A DNA stretch of 64,000 bases from Straminergon stramineum. Taxonomy: Eukaryota > Streptophyta > Bryopsida > Hypnales > Calliergonaceae. The stretch covers positions 9,491,001-9,555,000 of the forward strand of contig OY987266.1 in the NCBI GenBank assembly GCA_963920665.1, written 5' to 3'. A model generated the notes under the pieces. That model was not told where the DNA came from. It worked only from the letters and a program-made list of their open reading frames with translations, and ran no database searches. This document shows, in pieces, positions 1 through 10,665 of the stretch. Every line of letters starts with the position of its first letter. Position 1 is the first letter of the stretch. A program made the translations under genes and the position numbers.

Positions 1-1467
1 AAAAATAGGAAAAATAATTTTCAAAGAAACTAAAAATTGTCCATTTGGGAAGACTTTATGGTGAAGAGATTTCACCAAGAGAATGATCTTGAAACCATTT
101 TCAATGTTCATGCGCGCACAAGGGAGCCCTATTTGCATAAACGTAGAGGACAAAAAATAATGTTTTTTTAAGTGATCTTTGGTAGGCACATGCTTGCCTA
201 GTGTGGGAATAGACCACAGAAATTTTGTCTCTATATCATTAATTTTGGGTACTCCACAATATTAGAAACCTCAAAACTACCAAGTGTGACAAATTAGCTA
301 AATTAAAATTTAATTATAAATTGGTTTTTGAAAATTTCTGAAAAATAAGGGATCTAATTACTATCAAGTTATCCATCCCCTATAAAAATTTCAAGTTAAT
401 TGGGATCATACTTCAAAATTTATAGCAAATAACAACTCCATCATTCCAAGTGTGAGGCAAAATAGTATTGGTCTTTCTTGCAATCACCTAGAGCAATTAT
501 AGGTTATTTATAGGATGTTCATGACTTCACTCTATGAATGGTTTTGTAATTTCACAACAAACCACTTTAGAATTTCAAAGAAATTACAATTTTCAAATCA
601 AAAAATTATAATGCCACTTAAGATTGATTTGTAAAATAATCACACCTCTAAAAAATATGTGTCCCTCTTAGAGTTGACCTTGAGATATTTAGATTGCTAG
701 TTTGCATTGTAATAGGCTTGTCTACCTCATGGCAAAATATTGTACATGGTGTATGGTGCCTAGCTAGCCTACTTTTAGATTAGTTTTTACCATATTTCAT
801 GTAATGTGGATGTAATGTGGAGTACAAAAAATGATCTTCATTGGAATAGTGAAGTCATTTACATCTATACACATAGATGAAACATTTTAAATTCCAATGG
901 TGACCTTTAGTTCAGAACTAGTTCATCCAATATTTACAAATATATATGTTTTTGTATTAATGAATACATGGTGCACTAGATGTCAATAGGCACAATTGAA
1001 GACAACTATAATCATGCTTCAAATAATTTCTATATCCCTTCATCTACAATTGCATTCTTTTGATAAAAAGAAATTAGACCTTTGAAAGGTGAAGAGTTAT
1101 TTAAGGTTCTAATTTATTTAGTTATTTAAAATTTTACTTTCTATATTGTTTTTTATTGCCTATGGTAAAAACATTTTAATAGGGCTAATTATAAGAGTAT
1201 AGGCTGCATTTGAATACACCTATTTTCAACACAATATGAACACAACATTTCAATACAACACATCAACATTTCATCTTATTCAATTTGAAAATTCATGTAG
1301 TTTATTTACTAGGGCTACCATTGACACCAAAATCAAGGTATTTATCTATGGTTGTAAACGTGACTATGTGAAACTTACCATGCAATGTTAATATTCAACA
1401 TTTTCTATATAAAAATTATAAATATTCAATTAATTTTAAAAATAAATATCTCCATTGAATTCCTTAA
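1..1467. repeat. AT-rich intergenic block with dispersed repeats
   Basis: No gene seen. Bases 1-290 recur in inverted orientation at about 22590-22880, sharing a stretch with TATAAATAGAGC-like sequence and a region that runs across the start of both copies. Bases about 480-740 recur at about 61690-62200, where the copy is interrupted by an inverted-repeat element (see 61733-62005), so this segment preserves the uninterrupted form around 536-541. The rest is low-complexity A/T sequence with frequent stops in all frames. Confidence 0.6.
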
Positions 1468-1700
1468 CCCTAAAGTCCAAAGGCCATTTTGTTGTCAAAA
1501 AACACACTTGAAACTGCCATTTCCAATGCGAGGAGCAAATCTTCTAAACATTTGATTTTTTGTATATTTAACCTTACAATCTTATACTGTGCTTGCATGG
1601 AAGTGTGGAAGATATTTCAAAAAAATTGACCAATTGATATAGATAGCAAGATATTTGCATCTAAAGTGAAGAAAATAAAATTATATACTCCTTATTGCAC
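1468..1700 (+). mobile_element. 5' fragment of a TTAA-type element
   Basis: TTAA (1464-1467) is followed by CCCTAAAGTCC and then sequence similar to the start of the element at 41619 and to the reverse complement of the 3' end of the element at 47060-47985 (shared AAACTGCCATTTC and ATATTTGCATCTAAAGTG-like blocks). No matching right end was found, so this is probably a truncated copy. The right boundary is approximate. Confidence 0.5.
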
Positions 1701-2408
1701 TAGATTTCCATTGGACTATAGATTTTGAATTAAAATCCATCTTCACTTACAATTTCTAGACTATAGAATTTGAATTAAAAAAAATTATATCAAAGAATTG
1801 AATTGGATGGAGAATCTTAGAAAAATAAATTCAATAACAACAACTTGATTTTCATTCTTCAAAAAATTTTCAAGTAGAATTAAATACCAAATTGAAGGAA
1901 AAATTTAAATCACTAATAGTTTTAAGATGGATTTGAAGTACACTAATACAATGGACAAATTGTCTTAACAAGAAAACTAAACCTTACGTTACTTATTTTT
2001 TAAATTATAAAAATGGAATTAAAAAATGTATCCAATAGTATTTTTCCCAAAAAGATGGTATAGTTGTCTATACAATACAATGCTCTATAATTCTTACAAT
2101 AATAATTCAAATTAAATGACATGAATCAACCTCTCCATATATAGAAAGAAACATAATTTATAAGAAGTAAATTTTCGAAAAAATTATTTGATGTATTTTT
2201 TATTTTTTTGTTGTCTGATCTCAACTACTTTGAACTTCATGTGATGTAAGTTTTGCACCCAAGCAATGATTTAAATATAAATTATATTCCTACAAAAAAA
2301 ATTTGTTTTTTTATCTTAAAAAAGTTTTAAGAAAATCAAGCCAAAAATTGAGATCATAGGAACCTAACCAAACCTTTGAGTGCCATCTTCTAAGGGGACA
2401 CTTACACT

Positions 2409-2693
2409 CATTAGAGAAGATTTGAGGGCTCTACATGCCCGTTTCAAGGCTGGTCCCTTGTGTGTTCCCTATGTTGTCTAGGAATGGTTGGCTACTAGCT
2501 GAAAAATAAATATCCAAAATAAATAACTAAATATATTAGTTCTGAAATGCTAAAAGAAGTTGAAAAAAAAATTCAATATTTTTTTGATGTGGCATGGTCT
2601 CACCCACATTAGACTACAACAGTGGAGCAATTCCTACATTCCCCACACCTTGGGAACTTGAAGGCATGTAGAGCCCTCAAATCTCCCCTAATG
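2409..2693. mobile_element. Inverted-repeat element, CATTAG...CTAATG family
   Basis: The ends are an inverted repeat of about 30 bp: CATTAGAGAAGATTTGAGG at the left and its complement at the right (CCTCAAATCTCC, CTAATG). Related copies with the same kind of ends lie at 34318-34596, 56135-56390 and 61733-62005. It contains no ORF. Superfamily not assigned; a clear target-site duplication was not found. Confidence 0.6.
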
Positions 2694-2709
2694 AGAGACA
2701 TTAGATGAT

Positions 2710-2943
2710 AAGGGGTAAATTCCTAAAGTCTCAAGGCCATTTTTTGTTAAAAAACATTCAAAACAACTATTTTCAATGCAAAAAACAAAACAAATTTACA
2801 TTTGTTTCTTTTGCATATTCAATTATAGGATCTTGCACTAGACTAGTATAAAAATGTCTAAAAAAAATTCAGAAATTTTGACTGAAACAATCACAAGATG
2901 TAAGTGTTTAAAGTGAAGAAAACAAGTTTTTCTTACTCCTAGA
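2710..2943 (+). repeat. Degenerate TTAA-element fragment
   Basis: Sequence here (TCCTAAAGTCTCAAGGCC, then GGATCTTGCACTAGAC and TTCAGAAATTTTGAC) parallels the elements at 1468 and 41619. It lacks clear termini and abuts the intact copy at 2948. Confidence 0.4.
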
Positions 2944-2947
2944 CTAA

Positions 2948-3525
2948 CCCCTAAAGGACCAAGGCACATTTTCGGTAGAATTTGTGAAAAAATGCCACTT
3001 TTTAGGGTAGTGAGAGAAAAATGAAAAAGAAAAGTTTTTTTTCAAAATTCAACTGTGCAAATTTGTACTAGACTACTATGAGAATTTGTAGAAAAAATTT
3101 CAGAAACTTTGACCATACGGATCGAAAGATTATAACGTTTGAAGTTAGATGAAAAAGTTTTTTTTAACCTTATCCGGTAGGGCGAGTAGCCTTTAAATCC
3201 TCCTAAAGTGAGATTCTTACACTACACATGGTTATTGTTTTGGACATTTGGATCTTGTATCATGTAATTTACATACCTACCAAATTTCAAAAGTAGAAAA
3301 GGTGTTTTGCACATGCTGCATGAAGTTGCTTGAGCTGCCTAAAAAGTTTAGGGCATCATAACTTTTGATCCTAGCACCCAATCGGAAAAAAAATTACATT
3401 CCTACTTAGGGGATATATGTTCACACCTTGTATCAAATTTGAAGAACATCTGTTATAAAATGACTTCATAGGCACCTACCCAAGATTACTTGCATACGTT
3501 CAACAGTCATTCGGTCCTTTAGGGG
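2948..3525 (+). mobile_element. TTAA-type MITE, family A (CTAA-flanked copy)
   Basis: A 578-bp element with terminal inverted repeats CCCCTAAAGGACC (left) and GGTCCTTTAGGGG (right). It is flanked on both sides by CTAA (2944-2947 and 3526-3529). About 580 bp is alignable with 23710-24290, 60200-60764 and the reverse of 62319-62880. The interior shares AGACTACTATG, GATTGAAAGAT-like and GGGCAGCATAACTTTTGAT-like blocks with the other copies. It has no transposase ORF, so it is non-autonomous. The ends and the 4-bp TTAA-type site match piggyBac-like elements. Confidence 0.8.
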
Positions 3526-3777
3526 CTAACTAGATTATAAGGCTTTGAATCCTCATAACCGAAAAATTTTGTACTAAAAATTGTGAATGAAAATTTTTTG
3601 TATGTTGAAGAATTGAGTTGAGAGTTTGGAAAAAATCATACTCTAGAAAGTTGTTTTCATTCCTTAAATTATTAAGTGAAAGAGGTATGAGGTAGTTTGC
3701 TCTTATTGCGACCATCTTCTTCAAACAACCCACTAGGCCCTTCTAAAATGGACAATCAATGATTCTAAAATGGACTA
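3526..3777. repeat. Dispersed repeat, left part
   Basis: From about 3660 this sequence, continuing at 3999-4320, is duplicated at about 54360-54840 (shared GACCATCTTCTTCAAAC, GATTCTAAAATGGACTA). The 54-kb copy lacks the hairpin element inserted here at 3778-3996. No gene is supported. Confidence 0.6.
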
Positions 3778-3996
3778 AGGTAGGCGAACCCAATACCAAC
3801 CATTGACCCAATACCACCCAAATGTAGAATTGTCATTGATCCTAGAGTGAGAATCTATGACAATAATACATGCCTTAACTTCACTTATTGTGAAGTTAAA
3901 GCATGTACTTTTGTCATAGATTCTCATTCTAAGATCAACAAGGGTCATACATTTGGGTGGCATTAGGTCAACGGTTGGTATTGGGTTCTCCTACCT
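3778..3996. mobile_element. Stowaway-like MITE (TA-flanked hairpin)
   Basis: A 219-bp near-complete foldback: the left arm begins AGGTAGGCGAACCC and the right arm ends GGGTTCTCCTACCT, with complementary arms meeting near 3889. TA is present on both sides (3776-3777, 3997-3998). The paralogous segment at 54470-54471 carries a single TA and no element, which is direct evidence of insertion with TA duplication. A second copy is at 56390-56598. TA duplication plus a short hairpin fits Tc1/mariner (Stowaway) MITEs; the terminal bases differ from the classic Stowaway CTCCCTCC. Confidence 0.8.
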
Positions 3997-3998
3997 TA

Positions 3999-5685
3999 CC
4001 ACAAATGATAGAGCATAATTAAAATTTGTCAAGTATTGATTCATACTTTGCCAATGGATAGAATAAGAGTCAGAGAGGGTCCATTTCAAAGCCAAGGTCT
4101 GTCCACTTAATTTTTCTAAATGAAAATTGATTGCCCAATTGCCTTCTTACAAATGTTAAAAGAATTTAGGGTCCATTTAAGTTTAGTAATGGTTGCATTT
4201 AAGAACCTTGTGTATTTCTTTTTGAATGATACAGTGCTTGTTTTTGGTCAAGCCATATCTTTTTTCAGACTGCGTGTGTGTGGGTTTTGCAAGGCCTATG
4301 ATCAAAAATAGGCACCTACCACATAATTCTTTGAAAATTCATAAGTAATTCAAAAATGCTCCAAAAAATATGAAACCACTTGGGTTAGATTCCACATCAA
4401 TTTTTCTTCAAATGAAAATTGAGGAAAAATAATTTTGTGCATATGAGAACCATCAAAAAGGCCGACCAACCCTTAAATTGTTGCTTTAAGAGCAAACTAC
4501 CTTAAGATAGAAGGAAAAACTAAATTGTTGATAGCTCTAAGATGGAATTGAAGCACACTAATTTCAATGGTGAGATTGTTCTAAAAAGAGAACTAAACAA
4601 TGTGAAACTTATTTTTTTAATTTAAGAAAAAATTGAGTTTATAAACAAATCTAATACATTATTTTCTAAAGTATTTGTTGAGATTGCCTACAAACAAAAA
4701 GCTTTATAACTTTCACATTACATATCCAAATGGAATGATTCAAGTCTTCCCGCAAGACAGAAATATAAACTATAAGAAATAGATTATAATTTTTTTTTCA
4801 AATTATTGTATTTTTTTTTGTTGCCTATCCTTGGCTATTTTGGGCCGTTTATTGTGGCATCCTAGAAACTTAAGACAGAAAAGAAAACCTGCGAAGGAAG
4901 AGATAGAATTACATCTAGGGGGTTCTTTTCATTTATTTTAAGTAGTACAAAAAGAAATAATCATTGAAAGCATGAAGCTATTTACATCCATGGAAATGGA
5001 TGAAACCTAAAATCTATGGATGAAATTTCATTTATTAATCCAAAGTAATATACATTCATCCAAAATAGATCAATATGTCCCAAGATTTGGTAGCAAATTA
5101 GAGATTTCATCCATTGAAAAGCAAGTATACTTTGCCAATATTCCCTATAAAAAAATTTATCGCTTATTAGCAAAAATTTATTCCAAAAAATCACCCTAGT
5201 CACACCCTTTCTATCACCACCACCAATTCTCCCTTGAAGCAAGAACAATACTTTCCAATGCCACTTTTATTGAAGTATTTAATTCTACTTATGGAATTAT
5301 TTCAAATGATTTTTAGTTTCTAAGAATCCTACAAATCTAAGAAATTTCAAAATATATGAATTGGGGATATTTTGAAGATCTTTGAAGAATCAAATAATTA
5401 CAAAGATCTTAAGACTTTTGCAATCCACAATTGATGGTAGATTACTAGATTTGGAGTTCAAAAATCTACAAATTAGAAAGATTGGAACTTCAAATTACAC
5501 TAACAAGTTAGATTTCAACATCTAAAATCTACAATCATATTGCTTATGAGCACTAAAATCTATAAAAAGATAGATTTTAAAAATAATAAAATCTAGATTG
5601 TAGAAGATTGAATTTTGAGTCATGAATTTTTTGGGTGTAATCCAAGCGTAGAATGTGACCATTATAAAGACTTCATTGCATTGCA
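3999..5685. other. AT-rich intergenic block, no gene
   Basis: To about 4320 this continues the dispersed repeat paired with 54472-54840; the short reading frame at 4120-4311 has a diverged counterpart at 54597-54827, so it is repeat sequence and not a host gene. The remainder is A/T-rich with poly-A and poly-T runs. I see no supported gene, RNA or clean element in it. Confidence 0.5.
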
Positions 5686-5914
5686 TTAGAGAAAATCTGG
5701 TCCCTTTGGAGTGTCATTTGACTTTTGGCCAATGTGCATATAAAGTGTATTTCTAAAAAAATTAAAAATTAAAATTCAATCACCAATCTAACTAGCACAC
5801 AAGCTAATACAAACTAGCAAGATTCTCCATGACAAGATTCGGGCTAGTTTTTTTTTCCATTTGCACATTTGTATGGAGTCAAATGACTCTCCTATGGACT
5901 CAAATTTTCTCTAA
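5686..5914. mobile_element. Short inverted-repeat element
   Basis: TTAGAGAAAATCTGG at 5686 is mirrored by ATTTTCTCTAA ending at 5914, with further complementarity through GTCATTTGACT / AGTCAAATGAC. It is about 229 bp with no ORF. It abuts the next element at 5916. Superfamily unknown. Confidence 0.5.
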
Positions 5915-5915
5915 T

Positions 5916-6618
5916 AGATATGGGTGATTGTAAGAAACACTTGTCCTATTTCTTATCTTCTTGCCCTTGGACAAGTGGTTTTGTGTTCATAACTTCGGCA
6001 TCTTTAGTCCATTTGGCATGAAATTTGGAGGGAAGGTAGATGCGGAAGTTTCGGACATTCCAAATTTTTTTTTACTATTTTCACCTGCCTTTAATTGGAT
6101 GTCTATTTTTGCCATTTTGGGAGTTTTTAGTACTATTTTTGATCCAAAAATGAAAATTGGAAGCCAAAAATTGGATATGATGGAGGTGTACTACCTTTTC
6201 AAGGATTGATGAAGAGTTTTAGTGAAAACATGGGGTCAAAGTGACCTTCCTTTGAGCGAAGGCTACAAAGAGGGAAAGTTTTTTCAACATGAGTTTTTTA
6301 GTGCAATGCGAGTGCAATCTTCTCTAGCAAAATATCTTTTTTATGAAAATATTTTGAATTTTTTTTTAATTACTAAAAATGAAAAAGTCAACAGACCCTT
6401 TTTTTGCTACTTTCTATTGCCAATGGCTTTTGTAGTACTCCATAGTACTAAATCAATGGTTTAGATTTTTAGGCGTCACAATCAATGGTTCAAATTCATA
6501 GGAACACTATTGACGCGCATAATTGATAGTTCTTTGTAGTACTGTTAGTCAGTCCTACAGCCAAAAAATGCATTTTTGATCAAAGAACATGAAGTGTTTC
6601 TTGCAATCACCCATATCT
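5916..6618. mobile_element. Inverted-repeat element with GGGTGATTGCAAGAAAC ends
   Basis: The ends form a 25-bp inverted repeat: GATATGGGTGATTG then AAGAAACACTT at the left, and AAGTGTTTCTTGCAATC then ACCCATATC at the right; total about 703 bp. The motif GGGTGATTG or its complement also occurs near 470, 22425, 23105 and 33297, so this is a dispersed family. Two short plus-strand ORFs (5961-6209 and 6222-6464) lie inside and resemble no protein I know. No target-site duplication could be fixed. Confidence 0.5.
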
Positions 6619-7562
6619 TTCTAGAAAATATTGAAGCCATTCTAGGTGAGTGATGTAATCATTGTAGAATCAATTTTTGTTAGTTTTAAAGGATCATATT
6701 GTCACTTCTACGCTTTAGGGCTAATCATTTCAAAATTCACAACTAATTCATATTTTTTTCAGGAAAATTAAGTTCTACTTCCTATAACTTTATAGATTAT
6801 TTTTTAAGGTTTAAGATTTTTTTGATATTTTTTTCATCCTCCAAAGCATCCAATCAAGGTTGGTAACAATTATATGATTGCATATATTAGTTGCGATTCA
6901 ATAAAACACTCAATCAACATTAAATCCACCTTTTTAGTAAAGATCAAGTATACAAAAATTTCTTTCAACATAAATAAATGTGTTTATTCTTGTGATTTTT
7001 TTATGAAGAAGCTCAATTAATTGATTTTAAAATATCAATAATAAAAATTTGAAATTTAATTGTGCAGATGTGTTGGAATCATTAAATCTTGCTTTGCACT
7101 TTGAAAAAGCTTCCATTGTAGTCAAATATAGTTATATGGTTTTTAAAATGGAGAAACCAATTTCTCTAGTTTCTTTTTGTAGGCAATTTCAGCATCTAAA
7201 TTTGAGCATTTTAACAAGATAACAAGACAAATAATAAAGTACTTTTTTTTTGTCAGGCTTAGTCTTTTAGGAAATAAAAGTGACAAAAACATGATTTTTC
7301 AATCTCAAATAAAATAAAAAATGTCTTCAAATATAGAATACTTCAAAATAATACACAATATTTTTAATATAATGTTCAGTGCATCATTTTTTTCCCCAAG
7401 ACAATTTGAGTTCTCATTGAGGAAAAGTGAGAGATCAAAATGATTTTCTCCATATTCTAAGACATTTTCTAGATATAGGTAGAATATTCATGATTGAACA
7501 TGTGTATGGCTTTATTGAAACACAATATGAAATACATTGTCATTCTCTACATTTCTAATACT
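6619..7562. other. Intergenic, 3' flank of the membrane-protein gene
   Basis: A/T-rich sequence without ORFs, clear inverted repeats or RNA genes. The last few hundred bases probably include the 3' UTR of the gene ending at 7563. No convincing poly(A) signal could be singled out, because AATAAA-like words are frequent by composition. Confidence 0.4.
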
Positions 7563-8894
7563 CTAGCCAATGAAAGGGATCAATTGGGAAATATTGAAAA
7601 GCTCGGCTCGAGCATTGAAGTGTTGAGGTTTCCAATACACTATTGTTGCTGCTAAAGCCGAAGTATAAACAATCATGTATAATGGTATAGTAAACCAATC
7701 AATCATACACTTCCAGGTTGCATTAAATCCAAAAAAATGCCTTCTAATGGTGTCCATGATAAGTAAGATAGTTGCAATGACGAAAAATATTAAAGGTAAT
7801 ACTACAAAGATGTTGGAAATGTGGATAAGTGTTATGATGAAGTAAACTACTATACCACATAAGCACAAATCAACCCCACTTAATACTAAATTTGATACCT
7901 TGTCAATTCTGTCCCATGGTATATTCGGTTTATTGATAGCTCCTAATGTTTCAAGCAACTTTTCCTCTCGCTTCGAGTTTGTATAGATTACTAAAGGTCT
8001 GTGGCAAGGATTAAAGAAGCTATAAACACTAACTTCAATCAACAATATGATATTCAAAATCAATCCAACTACTTCAAGTGGTGCTACGGATAAATTTTTC
8101 ATCTCTCGAAAGACTACTGCAGTAATGTATCCAAGTGCTTGTATTGCAATAGCGATCATAGCAAACCCGGAATTGCCCCGCAAGAATTTCAGCTCATCGT
8201 ACTCTGGCAATAATCCCTCCGCCAACATCAATGCTAAAATTCCTTCCGGAGAGAGTTCCTTCCGTTCATAGTCGCCATCCTTTGTTTTTCCTACCGCCAC
8301 TTCTCCAATCACCATAGCCTCGGACTCCACCTTCACAATTCTGTTTTCCAACCATAACGCATGTCTTTCAAGTAATGGTGATTCCTTTTCTACGTAAACA
8401 ACAACATCACACCAAAACAGAATTCTTCCTTGGAACTTGGAGAAGGGAGACAACCTTGACCAAAGCTCTCGAAGTTGACGACGTCTGCTAATAAGGCATT
8501 GGCTGAGAGGCTGCCTTGACTGCTGGTATTTCCAGATCAACATTGCATTTTCAAATGATGCATAAATGTATTTGTGAAGATCATGAATTGGTATAAAAAC
8601 AGCAAGTAACGCATCTCTGATCTTCTCTCGTTTTCCCGACTTCCTGTGTTTGCGTCTGCCCCAATATGCGACACTGCACGCCAGCAGAGTGACAAGGAAG
8701 CCCCAAATGACGTCCGACAAAGGGCGAAAGCATCCAGCATCCTCCATAGTAGGAGGAGAAGCGCCAGCGCTGGGCGCCATAGCCGGCGCTGCAGCAGACT
8801 GAGCGGACACCACGCCCAAGCCTGCAGCAACGCTCACCGTCGCCACCACCGCCAAAGCTACTTTATCAGGCAATCCAAACAGCCTCCCTGCCAT
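7563..8894 (-). CDS. Multi-pass membrane protein of unknown family
   Basis: A 443-residue uninterrupted ORF, the longest in the window, with higher GC than its surroundings, so it is almost certainly a real intronless gene. Residues 1-31 look like a signal peptide (hydrophobic VALAVVATVSVAAGLG, then VSAQS), followed by an Ala/Pro/Ser-rich linker. Predicted membrane spans are at about 61-79, 241-262, 271-293, 338-358, 361-381 and 398-421. A basic region follows the first span (RRKHRKSGKRE, 80-90), and a charged domain of about 150 residues separates span 1 from spans 2-6. Only the ATG at 8894 preserves the signal sequence. Mostly A/T codons in the 3' two thirds contrast with a GC-rich 5' end, which hints at a recent N-terminal change or a CpG-rich start. 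I do not recognise the family and assign no function. Confidence 0.85.
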   Translation of the reverse strand: MAGRLFGLPDKVALAVVATVSVAAGLGVVSAQSAAAPAMAPSAGASPPTMEDAGCFRPLSDVIWGFLVTLLACSVAYWGRRKHRKSGKREKIRDALLAVFIPIHDLHKYIYASFENAMLIWKYQQSRQPLSQCLISRRRQLRELWSRLSPFSKFQGRILFWCDVVVYVEKESPLLERHALWLENRIVKVESEAMVIGEVAVGKTKDGDYERKELSPEGILALMLAEGLLPEYDELKFLRGNSGFAMIAIAIQALGYITAVVFREMKNLSVAPLEVVGLILNIILLIEVSVYSFFNPCHRPLVIYTNSKREEKLLETLGAINKPNIPWDRIDKVSNLVLSGVDLCLCGIVVYFIITLIHISNIFVVLPLIFFVIATILLIMDTIRRHFFGFNATWKCMIDWFTIPLYMIVYTSALAATIVYWKPQHFNARAELFNISQLIPFIG

Positions 8895-9107
8895 ATGTGA
8901 TCCTCTCCATTAATAATTCTTAATTCGTCGAGTCGCACCTTAAACGTCAAATCTGTTAAAGTGGATCGATTCTGGCACCAAAAATTGTGCAATATAAGAC
9001 ACGAGGCCTCGTGACTGTTCACAAAACACTCTGCATCGAACACCAAAGAGAGATGGTACGGCGATTTAATTGCCTGAACTTCACGAATAGAGCTAGATCA
9101 GGATCGG

Positions 9108-9113
9108 CACGTG
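9108..9113. promoter_or_regulatory. G-box (CACGTG) upstream of the membrane-protein gene
   Basis: GCACGTGA lies about 215 bp upstream of the ATG at 8894. CACGTG is the core bound by plant bZIP and bHLH factors. Placement in a likely promoter is the only support; a single hexamer can occur by chance. Confidence 0.3.
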
Positions 9114-9139
9114 ACTAGACTTCGGATGAAACTAGCAGG

Positions 9140-9281
9140 AACGGATATTTTGTTAAAACGGCGGTATTCCACAAACTTGGCACTTCGCGGTTCAGACCGT
9201 GCGGTCTGAAATCTTTACCTGTCCTAGAAAATAAATGGAAAAATGGCGAATGAATACCGCCATTTTAGCGAAATATCTGTT
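9140..9281. mobile_element. 4-bp-TSD MITE, family D (copy 1)
   Basis: A 142-bp element with inverted ends AACGGATATTTTGTTAAAAC and TTTTAGCGAAATATCTGTT, directly flanked by CAGG on both sides (9136-9139 and 9282-9285). It contains the near-palindrome TTCAGACCGTGCGGTCTGAA at 9191-9210. It lies upstream of the membrane-protein gene. Confidence 0.85.
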
Positions 9282-9285
9282 CAGG

Positions 9286-9633
9286 ACTTCGGGAAATCTG
9301 CAGGAGCTAGCTAGCAGATGAGGTGAAACCGTACCGACACAAATTACATATCACGGAACGAAGCTGGCATTCACAATCTAGGACATGGCTCAAGTACGTA
9401 CTTACAACAGGCAAGATCTCAGACACAACTAGACTACTGTTGGATAAAAAAATAAACACTACTCGTAATCTAAGATGCAAGAGAAGGATAGAAGCTAGTA
9501 CAAAATACTCGACAGTGAAGAGAGAGTGACCAGATGGGAATGGAGAGAGCAGGACAAGCTCGATCCTTTATACTCCTGACTACTGAGAGAGAGGTAGATC
9601 TAGAACTATGGTAATAGTAAAAGTAATAGTAAC
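9286..9633. other. Intergenic between family D copies
   Basis: Moderate-GC sequence, probably the upstream region of the minus-strand gene at 8894. A 68-codon plus-strand reading frame at 9323-9529 has no recognisable features and is not called. Confidence 0.4.
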
Positions 9634-9814
9634 AACAGATATTTCGTTAAAATGGCGGAATTCCTACGCCATTTTTCCATTTATTTTCTAGGACTAGTGT
9701 AGACTTCAGACGGCACGGTCTGAAATCTAGGAGAGATATACATTTCAGACCGCGCGGTCTGAACCTCAAAGTGCCAATTTTGTGGAATACCGCCGTTTTA
9801 ACGAAATATCCGTT
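9634..9814. mobile_element. 4-bp-TSD MITE, family D (copy 2)
   Basis: A 181-bp element starting AACAGATATTTCGTTAAAAT and ending TTTTAACGAAATATCCGTT. It is flanked by TAAC at 9630-9633 and 9815-9818. Internally it has two CGGTCTGAA palindromes (around 9720 and 9755), each beside an ATCTAGGA-type spacer. Confidence 0.85.
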
Positions 9815-9983
9815 TAACGTTCACAAGTTGAAGTCCCAACAACTACGAGTTTGCGACAACCCCAACGAATTTCACTGTCGAACCGGTCCCACTCGACTCA
9901 CAAATAGAAGCTCATGATCTGATCATTAAACAGCTTCGACGTGCACTAGTGCCTTCTTGGAGGAGATTGCGATGAACCCATTC

Positions 9984-10089
9984 GAGAAAATCTGGGCCTC
10001 TGAAGGGCCGTTTGCCTTTCGGCAGAAGTGCAAACACTAAAAAACTATAATTAAAACAAAACGGCCCTCCAGAGGCCCCAGATTTCCTC
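9984..10089. repeat. Short hairpin (about 30-bp arms)
   Basis: GAGAAAATCTGGGCCTC followed by GAAGGGCCGTTT at 9984-10013 is the near-perfect complement of AAACGGCCCTCC followed by GAGGCCCCAGATTTCCTC at about 10059-10089. It is 106 bp overall, with an A/T-rich loop. The GGCCTC and GGGCCGT blocks recall the ends of the CATTAG...CTAATG family (for example 56150-56175), so it may be a minimal relative of those elements. Confidence 0.6.
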
Positions 10090-10309
10090 TACAGCACAAC
10101 AATACAATTCATACATCCGTGTGAGGAGCCAAGTTGTTCCGTGAAGCAAGGCTGGTGCCCTGTTATTTAATTGTTATTTAATTATAGTTCTCCCCTTTCC
10201 AGTTGCTTTCAGTCGGTGAGAGGGAATCAATCAGGGAATGCATGCTGAAGTGGAGGATAGAGTGATGAAGGAGACGATTCAACCCGAATGGATCGTAACT
10301 TGTGAATGG

Positions 10310-10490
10310 AACCGATATTTCGTTAAAATGGCGCCATTTTTCCGCCATTTTTCCAGTCATTTTCTACAACCGGTATAGATTTCAGACCGCACGGTCAAAA
10401 ATCTAGGACTAGTGTACATTTCAGACCGCACGGTCTGAACCTACAAGTGCCAAGTTTGTGGAATACCGCCATTTTAACGAAATATCCGTT
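10310..10490. mobile_element. 4-bp-TSD MITE, family D (copy 3)
   Basis: A 181-bp element with ends AACCGATATTTCGTTAAAAT and TTTTAACGAAATATCCGTT, flanked by ATGG at 10306-10309 and 10491-10494. It has two internal CAGACCGCACGGTC palindromes. A degenerate relative (GTTGAATTGG ... CCAATTCAATTAAAG) follows at about 10494-10665. Confidence 0.85.
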
Positions 10491-10493
10491 ATG

Positions 10494-10665
10494 GTCAATT
10501 ACGTTGAATTGGCACGACTCCAGCGGCAAAAATTGTGACATATATGTAAAGTACATAACGGTCTAAATAGTAGGACATGCATGGATTCATGTTTCAGAAC
10601 ACGCTTTCTGACTGAAAGTGACGGACAAAATTTTGGAATACCACCAATTCAATTAAAGTTAGAAC
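10494..10665. repeat. Degenerate relative of family D
   Basis: GGTCAATTACGTTGAATTGG at the left is loosely complementary to the right end (CCAATTCAATTAAAGTTAG). The interior retains TTTCAGAACACGC, a decayed form of the family's palindrome, and GGAATACCACC. The termini are too diverged to define a duplication. Confidence 0.4.

Noticed and set aside
2948..2960. CCCCTAAA / TTTAGGGG words as interstitial plant telomere repeats (TTTAGGG)
   Set aside because: They occur once at each end of defined elements, next to TTAA, and are never tandem.
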